Below are positions 35,438 to 44,435 of a stretch of DNA of 64,000 bases, in pieces. This DNA comes from Microbacterium sp. zg-Y818. Lineage in GTDB: Bacteria; Actinomycetota; Actinomycetes; Actinomycetales; Microbacteriaceae. The position numbers and the translations under genes are program-made. The notes below the pieces were generated by a model, which was given only the letters and a program-made list of their open reading frames with translations, did not search any database and had not been told where the DNA came from. Where the stretch lies: positions 2,418,001 to 2,482,000 of the forward strand of contig NZ_CP126741.1 of NCBI RefSeq assembly GCF_030246905.1. The letters run 5' to 3'. How positions within the stretch are numbered: the first letter of the stretch is position 1; each line of letters opens with the position of its first letter.

Positions 35438-35976
35438 GCATCACCTTCACCCGCATCGACCCCGCAGCCGAGCGGGAGGCGCTCGTCGCCTTCCTCACGG
35501 GCAACCGCTTCCCGCACCACGTGGCGGCGCAGCCCACCCGCGCAGACGTCGAGTCGTGGGTCGACGACGGCCGGTTCCGCGACGAGGACAACGACTCCTT
35601 CTGGATCGATCATGCCGAACACGACCGCGTCGGATTCTTCCGCTTCGAGGACCTCAGCGAGGACGCCCCGCTGTTCGACCTGCGCCTCGACGCCGCGTGG
35701 CGGGGGCGGGGACTGGCCGCGCCGATCCTGCAGGCGGCGACCGAGCGCGTCTTCACCACCATGCCGGAGGTGACCCGCTTCGAGGGACAGACCCGCGAGG
35801 ACAACGCAGCGATGCGCCGCACGTTCCGCCGCTGCGGCTGGGTGCAGGAGGCCTACTACCGCGAGGCCTGGCCGGTTCGCGATGGCTCCCCCCTGGCCTC
35901 GGTGGCCTACAGCGTGCTGCGCCGCGACTGGGAGACCGGCACCACCACGCCGGTGGTCTGGGACGCGCAGGGCTAG
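35434..35976 (+). CDS. GNAT family N-acetyltransferase (RimJ/RimL-like)
   Basis: GTG 35434 overlaps the hydrolase stop. The 180-residue protein has FDLRLDAAWRGRGLAAPIL near residues 76-94, which contains the acetyl-CoA binding loop, and NAAMRRTFRRCGWVQEAYYR near 127, the pattern of RimJ/RimL-type enzymes. Base composition returns to the normal high GC here. Substrate unknown. Confidence 0.82.
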   Translation: MSITFTRIDPAAEREALVAFLTGNRFPHHVAAQPTRADVESWVDDGRFRDEDNDSFWIDHAEHDRVGFFRFEDLSEDAPLFDLRLDAAWRGRGLAAPILQAATERVFTTMPEVTRFEGQTREDNAAMRRTFRRCGWVQEAYYREAWPVRDGSPLASVAYSVLRRDWETGTTTPVVWDAQG

Positions 35977-35996
35977 CCCGCGGGAAAACGACGCGA

Positions 35997-36075
35997 GCCG
36001 TCGGAATTCCTGCTGAGCGTCGACGACCGCGTCTCAGCGGGCCGGATTCGCGCCGAGAGCGGGAATTCCGACGGC
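35997..36075. repeat. 79-bp nested inverted repeat, MITE-like or terminator
   Basis: GCCGTCGGAATTCC at 35997-36010 is repeated perfectly inverted at 36062-36075. Inside is a second inverted repeat, GCTGAG (36012-36017) with CTCAGC (36033-36038). The element fills most of the gap between two converging genes. It has no T-tract. Confidence 0.65.
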
Positions 36076-36086
36076 GCGGCCGCGGA

Positions 36087-36548
36087 TCACCGCGGATACA
36101 CGAGCCGGAACCGCTCGCACAACACCGGCATGTCCGGCTCGTACCCGCGTGGGTTCTCGGAGTGCTCGCGCCAGAACCGCTCGTGCACCGCGCGCCAGTC
36201 GGCCAGCGTGCGGTCGCCCTCGCCCTCGGCGTGCGCGTGCTCGGCATCCACCTCGTCGAAGGGGACGACCCGCAGGTCGGTGGTCTCGATGACTGCGCGC
36301 GGCGCTCCGGCACCGTCGAGGATGACGCTGAGGTCTCCGACCTGCGGCATCCGGTCGCCCGTCGCCTCGTAATCCCAGAGCGACGATGCAGTACCCGTCT
36401 TCACCCCGGCGAGCACGAGGGCCAGCAGCCCGTCGGCGTGCTCCGGGGTCGCCCCGAATGCCCACGCCTCGGCGGGTTCATCGGGAAGATGCGGCATCTC
36501 GGCGCGGCGGAGGCTCCAGAAGTCGGCGACGGAAAGAGGTTCGGTCAT
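36087..36548 (-). CDS. ASCH domain protein
   Basis: The 153-residue protein has an ASCH fold: LVLAGVKTGTASSLWDYE near residues 44-61 contains the G-x-K-T-x-T/S signature, followed by GDLSVILD and IETTDLRVVPFDEVD. ASCH proteins bind RNA or, in some, hydrolyse modified nucleosides such as N4-acetylcytidine. The specific role is unknown. It precedes the lipid kinase gene's end by 15 bases on the same strand. Confidence 0.85.
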   Translation of the reverse strand: MTEPLSVADFWSLRRAEMPHLPDEPAEAWAFGATPEHADGLLALVLAGVKTGTASSLWDYEATGDRMPQVGDLSVILDGAGAPRAVIETTDLRVVPFDEVDAEHAHAEGEGDRTLADWRAVHERFWREHSENPRGYEPDMPVLCERFRLVYPR

Positions 36549-36563
36549 GCCCTCAATTCTGGA

Positions 36564-37484
36564 TCAGCGGCGCACGATCAGCGCGCCGGGCTGGATGGTG
36601 GCGAGGATGTCCGTGGTCTCGCCGACCTCTTCACCATCGATCTCGAACGGCAGCGGGCGTGGCAGCGTGACCCGCACCGAGACGGCCTGACGGTGACGCG
36701 TGGTGGCGGTGTCGACCGCGCTGTCGTCGCGGGTGACGGCGCGACGGATGCCGTTGTCCCAGACCACGGATTTCAGCGCGTCCAGCCACTGCAGGCCCTC
36801 GGGGCCTTCGCCACCGACGAGCACCACGTCGAGCAGCCCGTCATCGGGCTCGGCATCGGGCAGGATGCGCAGACCGCCCTGCACGGTGCCGCAGTTGCCG
36901 ATGAGGATGGTGTGCGCCGGCTCGGTCGCCGGCGGGTCGGCGTCGAACACCACGGTCGTCTCGACGACGTCGGTGGCCGCCATCGCCCGACCCAGCGCTC
37001 CGACGTAGGCCAGCCAGCCGGCCTTCTCCTTCGCCTCTTCATCGGTCTCGGCGAGCATCTGCGCATCGATGCCGAAGCCGGCCATCACGAGGAAGATGAA
37101 CTCCTCGCCCCGGTCGTGCAGGTTGATCCGACCGATGTCCAGCGGCGAGTCGTCGCCGTCGATCGCGCGAGCGAGCGCGCGGCGAATGTCGCCGAGCGTG
37201 ATGCCGAGATTGCGCGCGAGCAGGTTGCCGGTGCCCTGCGGCACGATGCCCAGCGGCACGTCGGTCCCCGCCAGCGCCGCAGCCACATCGCGCAGCGTGC
37301 CGTCGCCGCCGACGGCGACGACCGACTCGCAGCCGTCGGACAGCGCCTGCCGTGTCACGCCCTCACCGGCATCCTCGACCGTCGTCTCGTACCACTGCAC
37401 CTCGACGGGCTGCTCACGTGTGGCGAGTGCACGCTCGAGAGCGGAACGCTCCACACGGGTGGGATTGAAGACGATGCCGATCAT
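36564..37484 (-). CDS. Diacylglycerol kinase-family lipid kinase
   Basis: Started at ATG 37484 the protein has 306 residues and the DAGK catalytic pattern: FNPTR near 6-10, GGDGT (59-63), PQGTGNLLA (82-90), then the beta-rich C-terminal domain. Such enzymes phosphorylate diacylglycerol or related lipids at the membrane face. The frame is open to 37625 but the extension has an atypical sequence and no family similarity that I can see. Confidence 0.85.
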   Translation of the reverse strand: MIGIVFNPTRVERSALERALATREQPVEVQWYETTVEDAGEGVTRQALSDGCESVVAVGGDGTLRDVAAALAGTDVPLGIVPQGTGNLLARNLGITLGDIRRALARAIDGDDSPLDIGRINLHDRGEEFIFLVMAGFGIDAQMLAETDEEAKEKAGWLAYVGALGRAMAATDVVETTVVFDADPPATEPAHTILIGNCGTVQGGLRILPDAEPDDGLLDVVLVGGEGPEGLQWLDALKSVVWDNGIRRAVTRDDSAVDTATTRHRQAVSVRVTLPRPLPFEIDGEEVGETTDILATIQPGALIVRR

Positions 37485-37588
37485 CCCCCCACTCTGGCTG
37501 ACAGCGGGTGCAGCCGCCAGCACGGCGCGGGGGGCTTGACACACGGCGACGGGCCTGCCGCACCCCCGGCAAAAGGTCGGGTGGCGCT

Positions 37589-37625
37589 GTGGTCTGGCCA
37601 CCGTGAATAATGGTGGTGTGACCAC
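37589..37625. promoter_or_regulatory. Two operators flanking the -10 box of the HTH regulator
   Basis: GTGGTCTGGCCAC (37589-37601) and GTGGTGTGACCAC (37613-37625) are near-perfect copies of GTGGTC-T-GACCAC. Between them lies AATAAT (37606-37611), a good -10 box seven bases before GTG 37618. Binding here would shut off the regulator's own leaderless transcript. Confidence 0.65.
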
Positions 37626-38232
37626 ACGCCCCGCCGGCTACAGCGCCATCTCCAGCTACTCCCGCGTGGAGATCCTCCACCTCATCCAGGAGCGGCCCCA
37701 GCGCACCGTCGCGGAGCTGGTGGAGGCGACCAAACTGCACGCCAACACGGTGCGCGAGCACCTACAGCGACTCATCGACGACGGGTACATCGTTTCCGAG
37801 ATCGAGCACCGCACCACCCGTGGGCGGCCACGGGTGCTCTACAGCGCGGCAGACGGCGGCCAGTCCTTCAGCCCGGTGCAGCAGCGCAAGGTGCGCGAAG
37901 CCGCACAGCGCGGCGACCTCATGCGCCGGGTGCTCCCCAGCGAACTGCCGCCGGAGCTGACCACGGAGGCGCTGCACCAGGTCGACGCCCTGGTGGAGAA
38001 CCTCGTCGACGCCGGCTTCGACCCCATCGTCGACGAGTCTGAGCTGACCATCGACCTCAGCCCGTGCGCACACGCGGAGGTTCAGGCCGGACACCGTCAG
38101 GTGCTGTGCTCCGTGCACCTGGGGCTCATGCAGGGCGTGATCGCCCAGGCCGGCGGCCCGCTCACGGTCGACGGCATGCGCTCGTCGTGCGATCCGCGCG
38201 AGTGCATCGTGCAGCTTTCCGCCCGGGGCTGA
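37618..38232 (+). CDS. Cys-rich winged-helix regulator upstream of cydAB
   Basis: The 204-residue protein has an N-terminal winged helix of the ArsR/DeoR type (YSRVEILHLIQERPQRTVAE, then NTVREHLQRL). Its C-terminal domain has cysteines in the order SPCAH, VLCSVHLG, SSCDPRECIV. This spacing recalls the SufR-like group whose C-terminal cysteines hold an iron-sulfur cluster, so it may sense oxygen, redox state or NO. GTG 37618 is preferred because the -10 box places transcription start there. An identical operator lies before cydA, so cydAB is the likely target. Confidence 0.8.
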   Translation: MTTRPAGYSAISSYSRVEILHLIQERPQRTVAELVEATKLHANTVREHLQRLIDDGYIVSEIEHRTTRGRPRVLYSAADGGQSFSPVQQRKVREAAQRGDLMRRVLPSELPPELTTEALHQVDALVENLVDAGFDPIVDESELTIDLSPCAHAEVQAGHRQVLCSVHLGLMQGVIAQAGGPLTVDGMRSSCDPRECIVQLSARG

Positions 38233-38359
38233 GCCCCGACCCACGCCACCCTCATCTCGCGCCCAGGCGAGGCGGTTTCGCGCGCCCAGATTCCGACTGA
38301 GAACCTGCCGAGGCGCCGGTTTTTTTGCCGAACCTGAGGTATTCTCATACCAGGCCTGC

Positions 38360-38372
38360 GTGGTCTGACCAC
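38360..38372. promoter_or_regulatory. Operator before cydA
   Basis: GTGGTCTGACCAC is a perfect six-base inverted repeat about one central base. It lies 15 bases downstream of TATTCT (38340-38345), a likely -10 box, and 94 bases before cydA. The same palindrome occurs twice at the regulator's own promoter. The rest of 38233-38466 shows no gene. Confidence 0.65.
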
Positions 38373-38466
38373 AGCAGGGGCTTATTCACGGCTCCATGCC
38401 GGGAAAGGTGAGCATCGGCTCACTACCTTCAGCGATAAGAAAACCCCCTTCTGAGGAAGGATCCCG

Positions 38467-39894
38467 ATGGATCTGCTCGACCCGCTGCTGCTTGCCCGCT
38501 GGCAGTTCGGACTCACGACGCTCTACCACTACCTCTTCGTCCCACTCACCCTGGGCCTGGTTCTGGTCGTGGCGATCTTCCAGACCGTCTGGCACCGCAC
38601 CGCGAACGTGGCGTGGCTGCACCTGACGCGACTGTTCGGCAAGATCTTCCTGATCAACTTCGCCATGGGCGTCGTCACCGGCATCGTGCAGGAGTTCCAG
38701 TTCGGCATGAACTGGTCGGCCTACTCGCGTTTCGTCGGCGACGTCTTCGGCGCCCCGCTCGCCTTCGAGGGCCTCATGGCCTTCTTCTTCGAGGCAACCT
38801 TCATCGGCGTGTGGATCTTCGGGTGGAACAAGCTGCCCAAGGGGCTGCACTTGGCATCGATCTGGGCGGTCGTCTTCGGCTCCACCCTGTCGGGGTACTT
38901 CATCCTGGCCGCCAACGCGTTCATGCAGAACCCGGTCGGCTACGAGATGGCCGCCGACGGCGGCCGGGCCGAGCTGGTCGACATCGGCGCGGTGCTGACC
39001 AACCCCGTCGTGCTCGCCGCCTTCCCGCACACCATCTTCTCGGCGTGGATGTTCGCCGCCGCGGTCGTCATCGCCGTAAGCGCCTGGCACCTGTCCCGCG
39101 CGCAGCACATCGAGACGATGCGCCGCTCGCTGCGGTTCGGCATGTGGTTCATGATCGTCTCGTTCGCCGGTGTCGCCATCTCGGGCGACCAGCTGAGCCT
39201 GGTGATGGTGGCAACGCAGCCGATGAAGATGGCCGCCGCCGAAGCCATCTGGAATACGGCATGCGGGGCGGACGCCTCGTTCTCGCTGTTCTCCATCGGC
39301 ACACCGGACGGCTCGGAGGAGATCTGGTCGCTGCGCATCCCGTACTTGCTGTCCCTGCTGTCCACGCACTCGTTCGACGGCTGCGTCGAGGGCCTCAACG
39401 ACCTGCAGGCGCTGTACACCGAGCAGTTCGGCGCCGGCATCGACTACATGCCCATCGTCTGGGTCACCTACTGGTCCTTCCGCTGGATGATCGCCCTGGG
39501 CGGCGTCGCCACTCTGATCTCGGTCGCGGGTCTCTGGGTCACCCGCAAGAAGGCCACGCGCCCCGTCAAGAGCTGGATGTGGAAGGTCGCGATCTGGTCG
39601 GCCCCGCTGCCGCTGCTGGGCAGCCTCGTCGGCTGGGTGTTCACCGAGATGGGGCGCCAGCCCTGGATCGTCTTCAGTCTCATGCTCACCGAGGACGGCG
39701 TATCGCCGAACGTCCCCGGCTGGACGGTGCTGATCTCGCTCGTCGCGTTCACCCTGATCTACGCCGCGCTGGCGGTGGTGGAGTTCGGGCTGATCCTCAA
39801 GGCAGCACAGAAGGGCCCGGATCCGCTTCCGGACCCCGATGCCGAGGACGCCGGGCCCACCTCCCTCGAAGACACCCCGACGACGGTCTACTAG
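38467..39894 (+). CDS. cydA: Cytochrome bd ubiquinol oxidase subunit I
   Basis: The 475-residue membrane protein has about nine helices. H21 in LTTLYHYLFVP is the haem ligand at the N-terminus. TEMGRQPW near residues 393-400 is the conserved motif with the axial Met. The quinol loop is short, as in Gram-positive bd oxidases. With CydB it oxidises (mena)quinol and reduces oxygen at low tension. AGGAAGGA lies before the ATG. It heads the cydAB unit, probably under the Cys-rich regulator. Confidence 0.96.
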   Translation: MDLLDPLLLARWQFGLTTLYHYLFVPLTLGLVLVVAIFQTVWHRTANVAWLHLTRLFGKIFLINFAMGVVTGIVQEFQFGMNWSAYSRFVGDVFGAPLAFEGLMAFFFEATFIGVWIFGWNKLPKGLHLASIWAVVFGSTLSGYFILAANAFMQNPVGYEMAADGGRAELVDIGAVLTNPVVLAAFPHTIFSAWMFAAAVVIAVSAWHLSRAQHIETMRRSLRFGMWFMIVSFAGVAISGDQLSLVMVATQPMKMAAAEAIWNTACGADASFSLFSIGTPDGSEEIWSLRIPYLLSLLSTHSFDGCVEGLNDLQALYTEQFGAGIDYMPIVWVTYWSFRWMIALGGVATLISVAGLWVTRKKATRPVKSWMWKVAIWSAPLPLLGSLVGWVFTEMGRQPWIVFSLMLTEDGVSPNVPGWTVLISLVAFTLIYAALAVVEFGLILKAAQKGPDPLPDPDAEDAGPTSLEDTPTTVY

Positions 39895-39903
39895 GAGCAC
39901 GTC

Positions 39904-40935
39904 ATGGATCTCGCGTACATCTGGTTCTTCATCGTCGGAGTGCTGTTCGTCGGCTACTTCGTGCTCGACGGCTTCGACTTCGGCGTGGGCATGTCCCTCC
40001 CCTTCCTCGGAAAGGACGACGTCTCGCGCCGCCAGGTCATCAACACCATCGGGCCGGTCTGGGACCTCAACGAGACCTGGGTCATCGTGGCCGGCGCCTG
40101 CCTGTTCGCCGCTTTCCCGGAGTGGTACGCCACTCTGTTCAGCGGCTTCTATCTGGCGCTGCTGCTGATCCTGCTCGCCCTCATCGCCCGTGGCGTGTCG
40201 TTCGAGTACCGTCACCAGCGCGACAGCGTGCGCTGGCGCCGCAACTTCGACCGCATGATCGTCATCGGCTCGGCCGTGCCGGCGTTCCTCTGGGGTGTCG
40301 CGGTGGCCAACATCGTGCAGGGCGTGCCGCTGGACGCAGACCACGAGTTCGTCGGCTCGCTCCTGACGCTTCTGAACCCGTACGGCCTGCTCGGCGGACT
40401 CACCACGCTGCTGCTGTTCTTCACCCACGGCCTGTACTTCGTCGCACTGAAGACCGACGGCAAGGTGCGCAGCGACGCCCGCGCCCTCGCGGCCAAGTCC
40501 GGCATCGTCACGGTCGTCGTTGCCGCGGTGTTCCTGGTGTGGACCATCATGCAGGCCGTGGCGAACGACGCTCCGCTGCTGATGCTCTCGCTCGCCTGTG
40601 CCGTCATCGCGGCGCTGCTGCTGATCGGCTCGATCGCCGCGAACCGACGCAACAGCGAGGGCTGGGCATTCGGCTTCGGCGCCGGCACCGTGATGTTCGC
40701 CGTGCTGACGCTGTGGCTCGCGCTCTTCCCCAACGTCATGCCGTCGACGATCGACCCGGCGTTCAACCTGACGATCGAGAACGCTTCGAGCACGGACTAC
40801 ACGCTCACGATCATGACGTGGGCCGCGGTCATCTTCCTGCCGCTGGTGCTGCTGTACCAGGGGTGGACCTACTGGGTGTTCCGCAAGCGGATCACCCGCT
40901 CCGAGATCGAGAAGGCTGCCACAGCAGTCCACTGA
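39904..40935 (+). CDS. cydB: Cytochrome bd ubiquinol oxidase subunit II
   Basis: The 343-residue subunit has eight or nine helices and the signature LDGFDFGVGMSLPFL near residues 21-35 and WDLNETWVI near 56-64. It packs against CydA and completes the oxidase. Its ribosome site overlaps the cydA stop (TAGGAG), and it starts nine bases after it. A large hairpin follows. Confidence 0.95.
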   Translation: MDLAYIWFFIVGVLFVGYFVLDGFDFGVGMSLPFLGKDDVSRRQVINTIGPVWDLNETWVIVAGACLFAAFPEWYATLFSGFYLALLLILLALIARGVSFEYRHQRDSVRWRRNFDRMIVIGSAVPAFLWGVAVANIVQGVPLDADHEFVGSLLTLLNPYGLLGGLTTLLLFFTHGLYFVALKTDGKVRSDARALAAKSGIVTVVVAAVFLVWTIMQAVANDAPLLMLSLACAVIAALLLIGSIAANRRNSEGWAFGFGAGTVMFAVLTLWLALFPNVMPSTIDPAFNLTIENASSTDYTLTIMTWAAVIFLPLVLLYQGWTYWVFRKRITRSEIEKAATAVH

Positions 40936-40941
40936 ACCCGG

Positions 40942-40987
40942 CCGCCCCGGTCCCACGCCGCGCGATTCGCGCGCCGGACCGGGGCGG
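40942..40987. terminator. Hairpin between cydB and cydD
   Basis: CCGCCCCGGTCC (40942-40953) pairs perfectly with GGACCGGGGCGG (40976-40987), and the interior forms a further CGCGCGA/TTCGCGCG stem. There is no T-tract. It probably reduces read-through from cydAB into cydDC. Confidence 0.6.
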
Positions 40988-41040
40988 ACCGTTGTCATCG
41001 GCACGCCGCCCGAGCGCGGCATGCGTGGGAGGATCGATAC

Positions 41041-42744
41041 ATGGCTTCGCAGGACGCGGACGCACCACCGCGCGTCGGCGGCCGCCCCCTCGACCCCCGG
41101 CTGCTGAAGTACACGCGCGCGTCGCGATCGTTCTTCGCGGCGATCGCGGCGATCGGACTCGCGCAGACCCTCGTCATCGTCGCCTTCGCGTGGCTGCTCA
41201 CCTGCGCGATCGTCGGGGCGATCGAGGGGATGCCATGGGGCGAGCTCTCCGGCATCCTCACCTCGCTCGCGGGGGTCATCGTCCTGCGCGCCGCGCTGCT
41301 GTGGGTGCGTGAGACGGTCGCCGCCCGCGCCTCGGCGCGCGTGCAGGCGCAGCTGCGCGCGAACCTCGTCGAGGCGGTCGGCGAACTCGGCCCCGGCTGG
41401 CTCGCCCGCCACAACTCGGCGCACCTCGCCCTGACCGCCGGGCGCGGCCTCGACGCCCTCGACGCCTACTTCGCCCGCTACCTTCCGCAGCTGGCGCAGA
41501 CGGCCATCGCGACGCCGCTCATCATCGCCGTGATGTGGTGGATGGACTGGATCTCCGGCCTCACGGTGGTGCTGACCATTCCGCTCATCCCCTTCTTCAT
41601 GATCCTCATCGGCCTGGCCACCCGCGCGGTGCAGGACAAGCAGTGGCAGACCCTGCGGCAGCTGGCCGCCCGCTTCGCCGACACAGTGCGGGGACTGTCG
41701 ACGCTCACCGTGTTCGGCCGGCAGCACCGCGCCGTGGCGTCGATCCAGCGCATCACCGAGCGCTACCGCGACCAGACCATGCGGGTGCTTCGCGTGTCGT
41801 TCCTCTCCGGGTTCGCCCTGGAGCTGCTGGCCAGCCTGTCGGTGGCGATCATCGCGGTGTCGATCGGGTTCCGCCTGCTCGAGGGCGAACTGGCGCTGCT
41901 CGTGGGCCTCTTCGTGCTGCTGCTCGCGCCGGAGGCATACCTGCCGCTGCGCCAGGTGGGCGTGCAGTTCCACGCCGCCGCCGAGGGTGTTTCCGCCACC
42001 GACGACGTCTTCGCGGTGCTCGATGAGGCTGCCGCCCGCCGCGCTGACCGGCCGGGCGCAGCGGGCCCGACGGGAGCCGAACCCGCTGCAGAGGCCGGCG
42101 GTGCGGCATCCGGTCCACTCGTGCTGCGCGACCTGCGCGTGCGGTACGGCGACCGCTCGCTTGCACCCGTGGATCTGCGGGCGGATGCCGGCGAGCTCGT
42201 GCTGCTGGAAGGACCGAGCGGCGCCGGAAAATCCAGCGTCTTCGCGGCGCTCCGCGGCGCGGCCGAATTCGACGGCGAGGCGACGCTCGGCGGTGTCGCC
42301 CTCACCCGCCTGCGCCCTGACCGCTGGATGGCGTGGGCTGGCCAGCACCCCGGCCTCATCTCGGGGACGGTCGCCGACAACGTCGCACTGGGCGCCCCCT
42401 CCCCCGACCCCGCGACGGTGGCGCGGGCACTCACGCTGGCCGGCGCCGTCGACATCGATCCGGCGCGGGAGCTCGGCGTGCAGGGAGCGGGACTGTCGGG
42501 TGGGCAGGCGCAGCGGGTCGCCGTGGCGCGCGCGATTCACCGGTACCTCGCCGGCGCGGCATCCGTGCTCGCCCTCGACGAGCCGAGCGCGGCCCTCGAC
42601 GCGCAGACCGAGGATGTGCTGTGGCAGAACCTGCGGGGGCTCGCCGATGCCGGGGCCACCGTGCTGCTCATCTCGCACCGCACCACCGCCCGGGCCTACG
42701 CCGACCGCGTCGTGCGCCTGCAGACGGCGGAGGTGCCGGCATGA
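41041..42744 (+). CDS. cydD: Thiol reductant ABC exporter subunit CydD
   Basis: The 567-residue half-transporter has six membrane helices then an ATPase domain with Walker A GPSGAGKS near residues 391-398, signature LSGGQAQR and Walker B LALDEPSA. CydDC exports glutathione or cysteine (in actinobacteria probably another thiol) and is needed to assemble cytochrome bd. GGGAGGATC lies upstream of the ATG. It overlaps cydC by ATGA. Confidence 0.93.
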   Translation: MASQDADAPPRVGGRPLDPRLLKYTRASRSFFAAIAAIGLAQTLVIVAFAWLLTCAIVGAIEGMPWGELSGILTSLAGVIVLRAALLWVRETVAARASARVQAQLRANLVEAVGELGPGWLARHNSAHLALTAGRGLDALDAYFARYLPQLAQTAIATPLIIAVMWWMDWISGLTVVLTIPLIPFFMILIGLATRAVQDKQWQTLRQLAARFADTVRGLSTLTVFGRQHRAVASIQRITERYRDQTMRVLRVSFLSGFALELLASLSVAIIAVSIGFRLLEGELALLVGLFVLLLAPEAYLPLRQVGVQFHAAAEGVSATDDVFAVLDEAAARRADRPGAAGPTGAEPAAEAGGAASGPLVLRDLRVRYGDRSLAPVDLRADAGELVLLEGPSGAGKSSVFAALRGAAEFDGEATLGGVALTRLRPDRWMAWAGQHPGLISGTVADNVALGAPSPDPATVARALTLAGAVDIDPARELGVQGAGLSGGQAQRVAVARAIHRYLAGAASVLALDEPSAALDAQTEDVLWQNLRGLADAGATVLLISHRTTARAYADRVVRLQTAEVPA

Positions 42745-44429
42745 CCACGACGACGAACACGACCGCCGCCCCTCGGGCGACCGCCGCAGACGTGCTGCGT
42801 GGCGCGATGCCGCCCGCCCGCCGCTTCTGGCGCGCGGCCGCATCGGGATTCGCCACCGAGGCGTCGGCGGTGGCCCTCCTCGCCGTCAGCGCCTGGCTCA
42901 TCGTCCGCGCCAGCGAGCAGCCCGCAGTGATGTACCTCACCGCCGCTGTCGTGGGGGTGCGCGCCTTCGCGCTCTCGCGCGCGGCCTTCCGCTATCTGGA
43001 ACGGCTCACTTCGCACGACGCGGCGCTGCGCCAGCTCGCCACCACCCGCACCGCGCTGGTGCGTCGCCTCATCCCCCTCGCCCCCGATGGGCTCACCCGC
43101 ACGCGGCGCGGCTCGGTGCTGGGAGCGCTCGTCGACGACGTCGACGAGTTGCAGAACCTGCCGCTGCGCGTGGTGGAGCCACTCGTCGCCTCGGCTGTCG
43201 TGGCCCTCTCGGCCGTCGTCTTCGTGGCATTCGTGTCCTGGCCCGCCGCCCTCACCCTGCTGGCCTGCCTCATCGTGGCCGCACTGGTCGCGACGCTCTG
43301 GGGATGGGCCGCGGGCGGGCGCGCCGAACGCGCCATCGCCCCGCTGCGCGCCCGGCTGGCCGACGCCGTGACCGACCACCTGGGAAGCCTCGACGTGCTG
43401 CTGGCCTACGGCGCCGAGGCCGAGAGCCGCGCCCGCATCGCCGAGGCCGACGCGGCCGTCCGCCGCGCGGTGGTCCGCCGCGCCGGCGCCCAGGCGGCGA
43501 CGACCGCCATCGTCTCGCTGCTCGCGGGGGCGGCGTCGCTCCTGGCGGTCGCCGTGACGGCTCCGGATGCCGCCACCCTCGGCGGCCCCGCGCTGGCGGT
43601 GGCAGTGCTCGTGCCGATGGCCGTGTTCGAGGTGTTCGGCGCCGTGCCGCTGGCCGCGGCTGCCTGGCGGCAGGTACACGCCTCGGCGGAGCGCATCGCC
43701 GAATCCGTGCCCGCCGACATTCCCGCCGGACTCGTCCGCGATGCGCCGCCCGCGACCGGCGAGGCGCCCGCCCTCGGCGAGGGGCTGCGGCTGCGCGACG
43801 TCTCGGCCACGTGGCCGGACGCGGCGACGCCGTCCCTCAGCGGCGTCGACCTCGACGTGCGCCCCGGCGAGCGCGTCCTGGTCGTCGGATCCAGCGGCGC
43901 CGGCAAGACGACCCTTGCCCACGTGCTCGTGCGCTTCCTCGATTGCACCGGCACCTACGACATCGGGGGCCGCTCGGTGCGCGATCTGTCGCCGGACGAC
44001 GTGCGCCTGACCGTTGGCCTGTGCGAGCAGCAGCCGATGCTCTTCGACGAGGACATCCGGCAGAACCTGCTCTTCGCCCGCGACACCGCGACCGACGATG
44101 AGCTGACCGCGGTGCTCTCCCGCGTGGGCCTCGGCCCGTGGTTGGCAGAGCGCGGCGGCCTCGACGCCCGCGTCGGCGAGCGCGGCGCGCTCGTCTCCGG
44201 GGGCCAGGCACAGCGCATCGCACTGGCGCGCGCCCTGCTTCACGGCTTCCCGGTGCTCGTGCTCGACGAACCCACCGCGGGCGTGGACCCCGCGGCATCC
44301 GACGCGCTTCTCACCGACCTGCTGCAGGCGGTTTCTCCCGACCAGGCCGTGGTGCTGATCTCGCACGTGGAGGTGCCCGAAGGGCTCGTCGACCGCACGG
44401 TGCGGCTCGACGCGGGCCGGGCGTGGTGA
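42741..44429 (+). CDS. cydC: Thiol reductant ABC exporter subunit CydC
   Basis: The 562-residue partner of CydD has an N-terminal Thr-rich tail, six helices, and an ATPase domain with Walker A GSSGAGKT near residues 383-390, signature VSGGQAQR and Walker B LVLDEPTAGVD. It forms a heterodimer with CydD in the membrane. The start ATG overlaps the cydD stop. The gene converges on the DUF4190 gene with only six bases between the stops. Confidence 0.93.
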   Translation: MTTTTNTTAAPRATAADVLRGAMPPARRFWRAAASGFATEASAVALLAVSAWLIVRASEQPAVMYLTAAVVGVRAFALSRAAFRYLERLTSHDAALRQLATTRTALVRRLIPLAPDGLTRTRRGSVLGALVDDVDELQNLPLRVVEPLVASAVVALSAVVFVAFVSWPAALTLLACLIVAALVATLWGWAAGGRAERAIAPLRARLADAVTDHLGSLDVLLAYGAEAESRARIAEADAAVRRAVVRRAGAQAATTAIVSLLAGAASLLAVAVTAPDAATLGGPALAVAVLVPMAVFEVFGAVPLAAAAWRQVHASAERIAESVPADIPAGLVRDAPPATGEAPALGEGLRLRDVSATWPDAATPSLSGVDLDVRPGERVLVVGSSGAGKTTLAHVLVRFLDCTGTYDIGGRSVRDLSPDDVRLTVGLCEQQPMLFDEDIRQNLLFARDTATDDELTAVLSRVGLGPWLAERGGLDARVGERGALVSGGQAQRIALARALLHGFPVLVLDEPTAGVDPAASDALLTDLLQAVSPDQAVVLISHVEVPEGLVDRTVRLDAGRAW

Positions 44430-44435
44430 CGGGCC

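Noticed and set aside
38386..42843. Minus-strand open frame of 1485 codons
   Set aside because: It is the antisense of cydA, cydB and cydD, caused by high GC. Its product is Arg/His/Glu/Gly-rich without domains.
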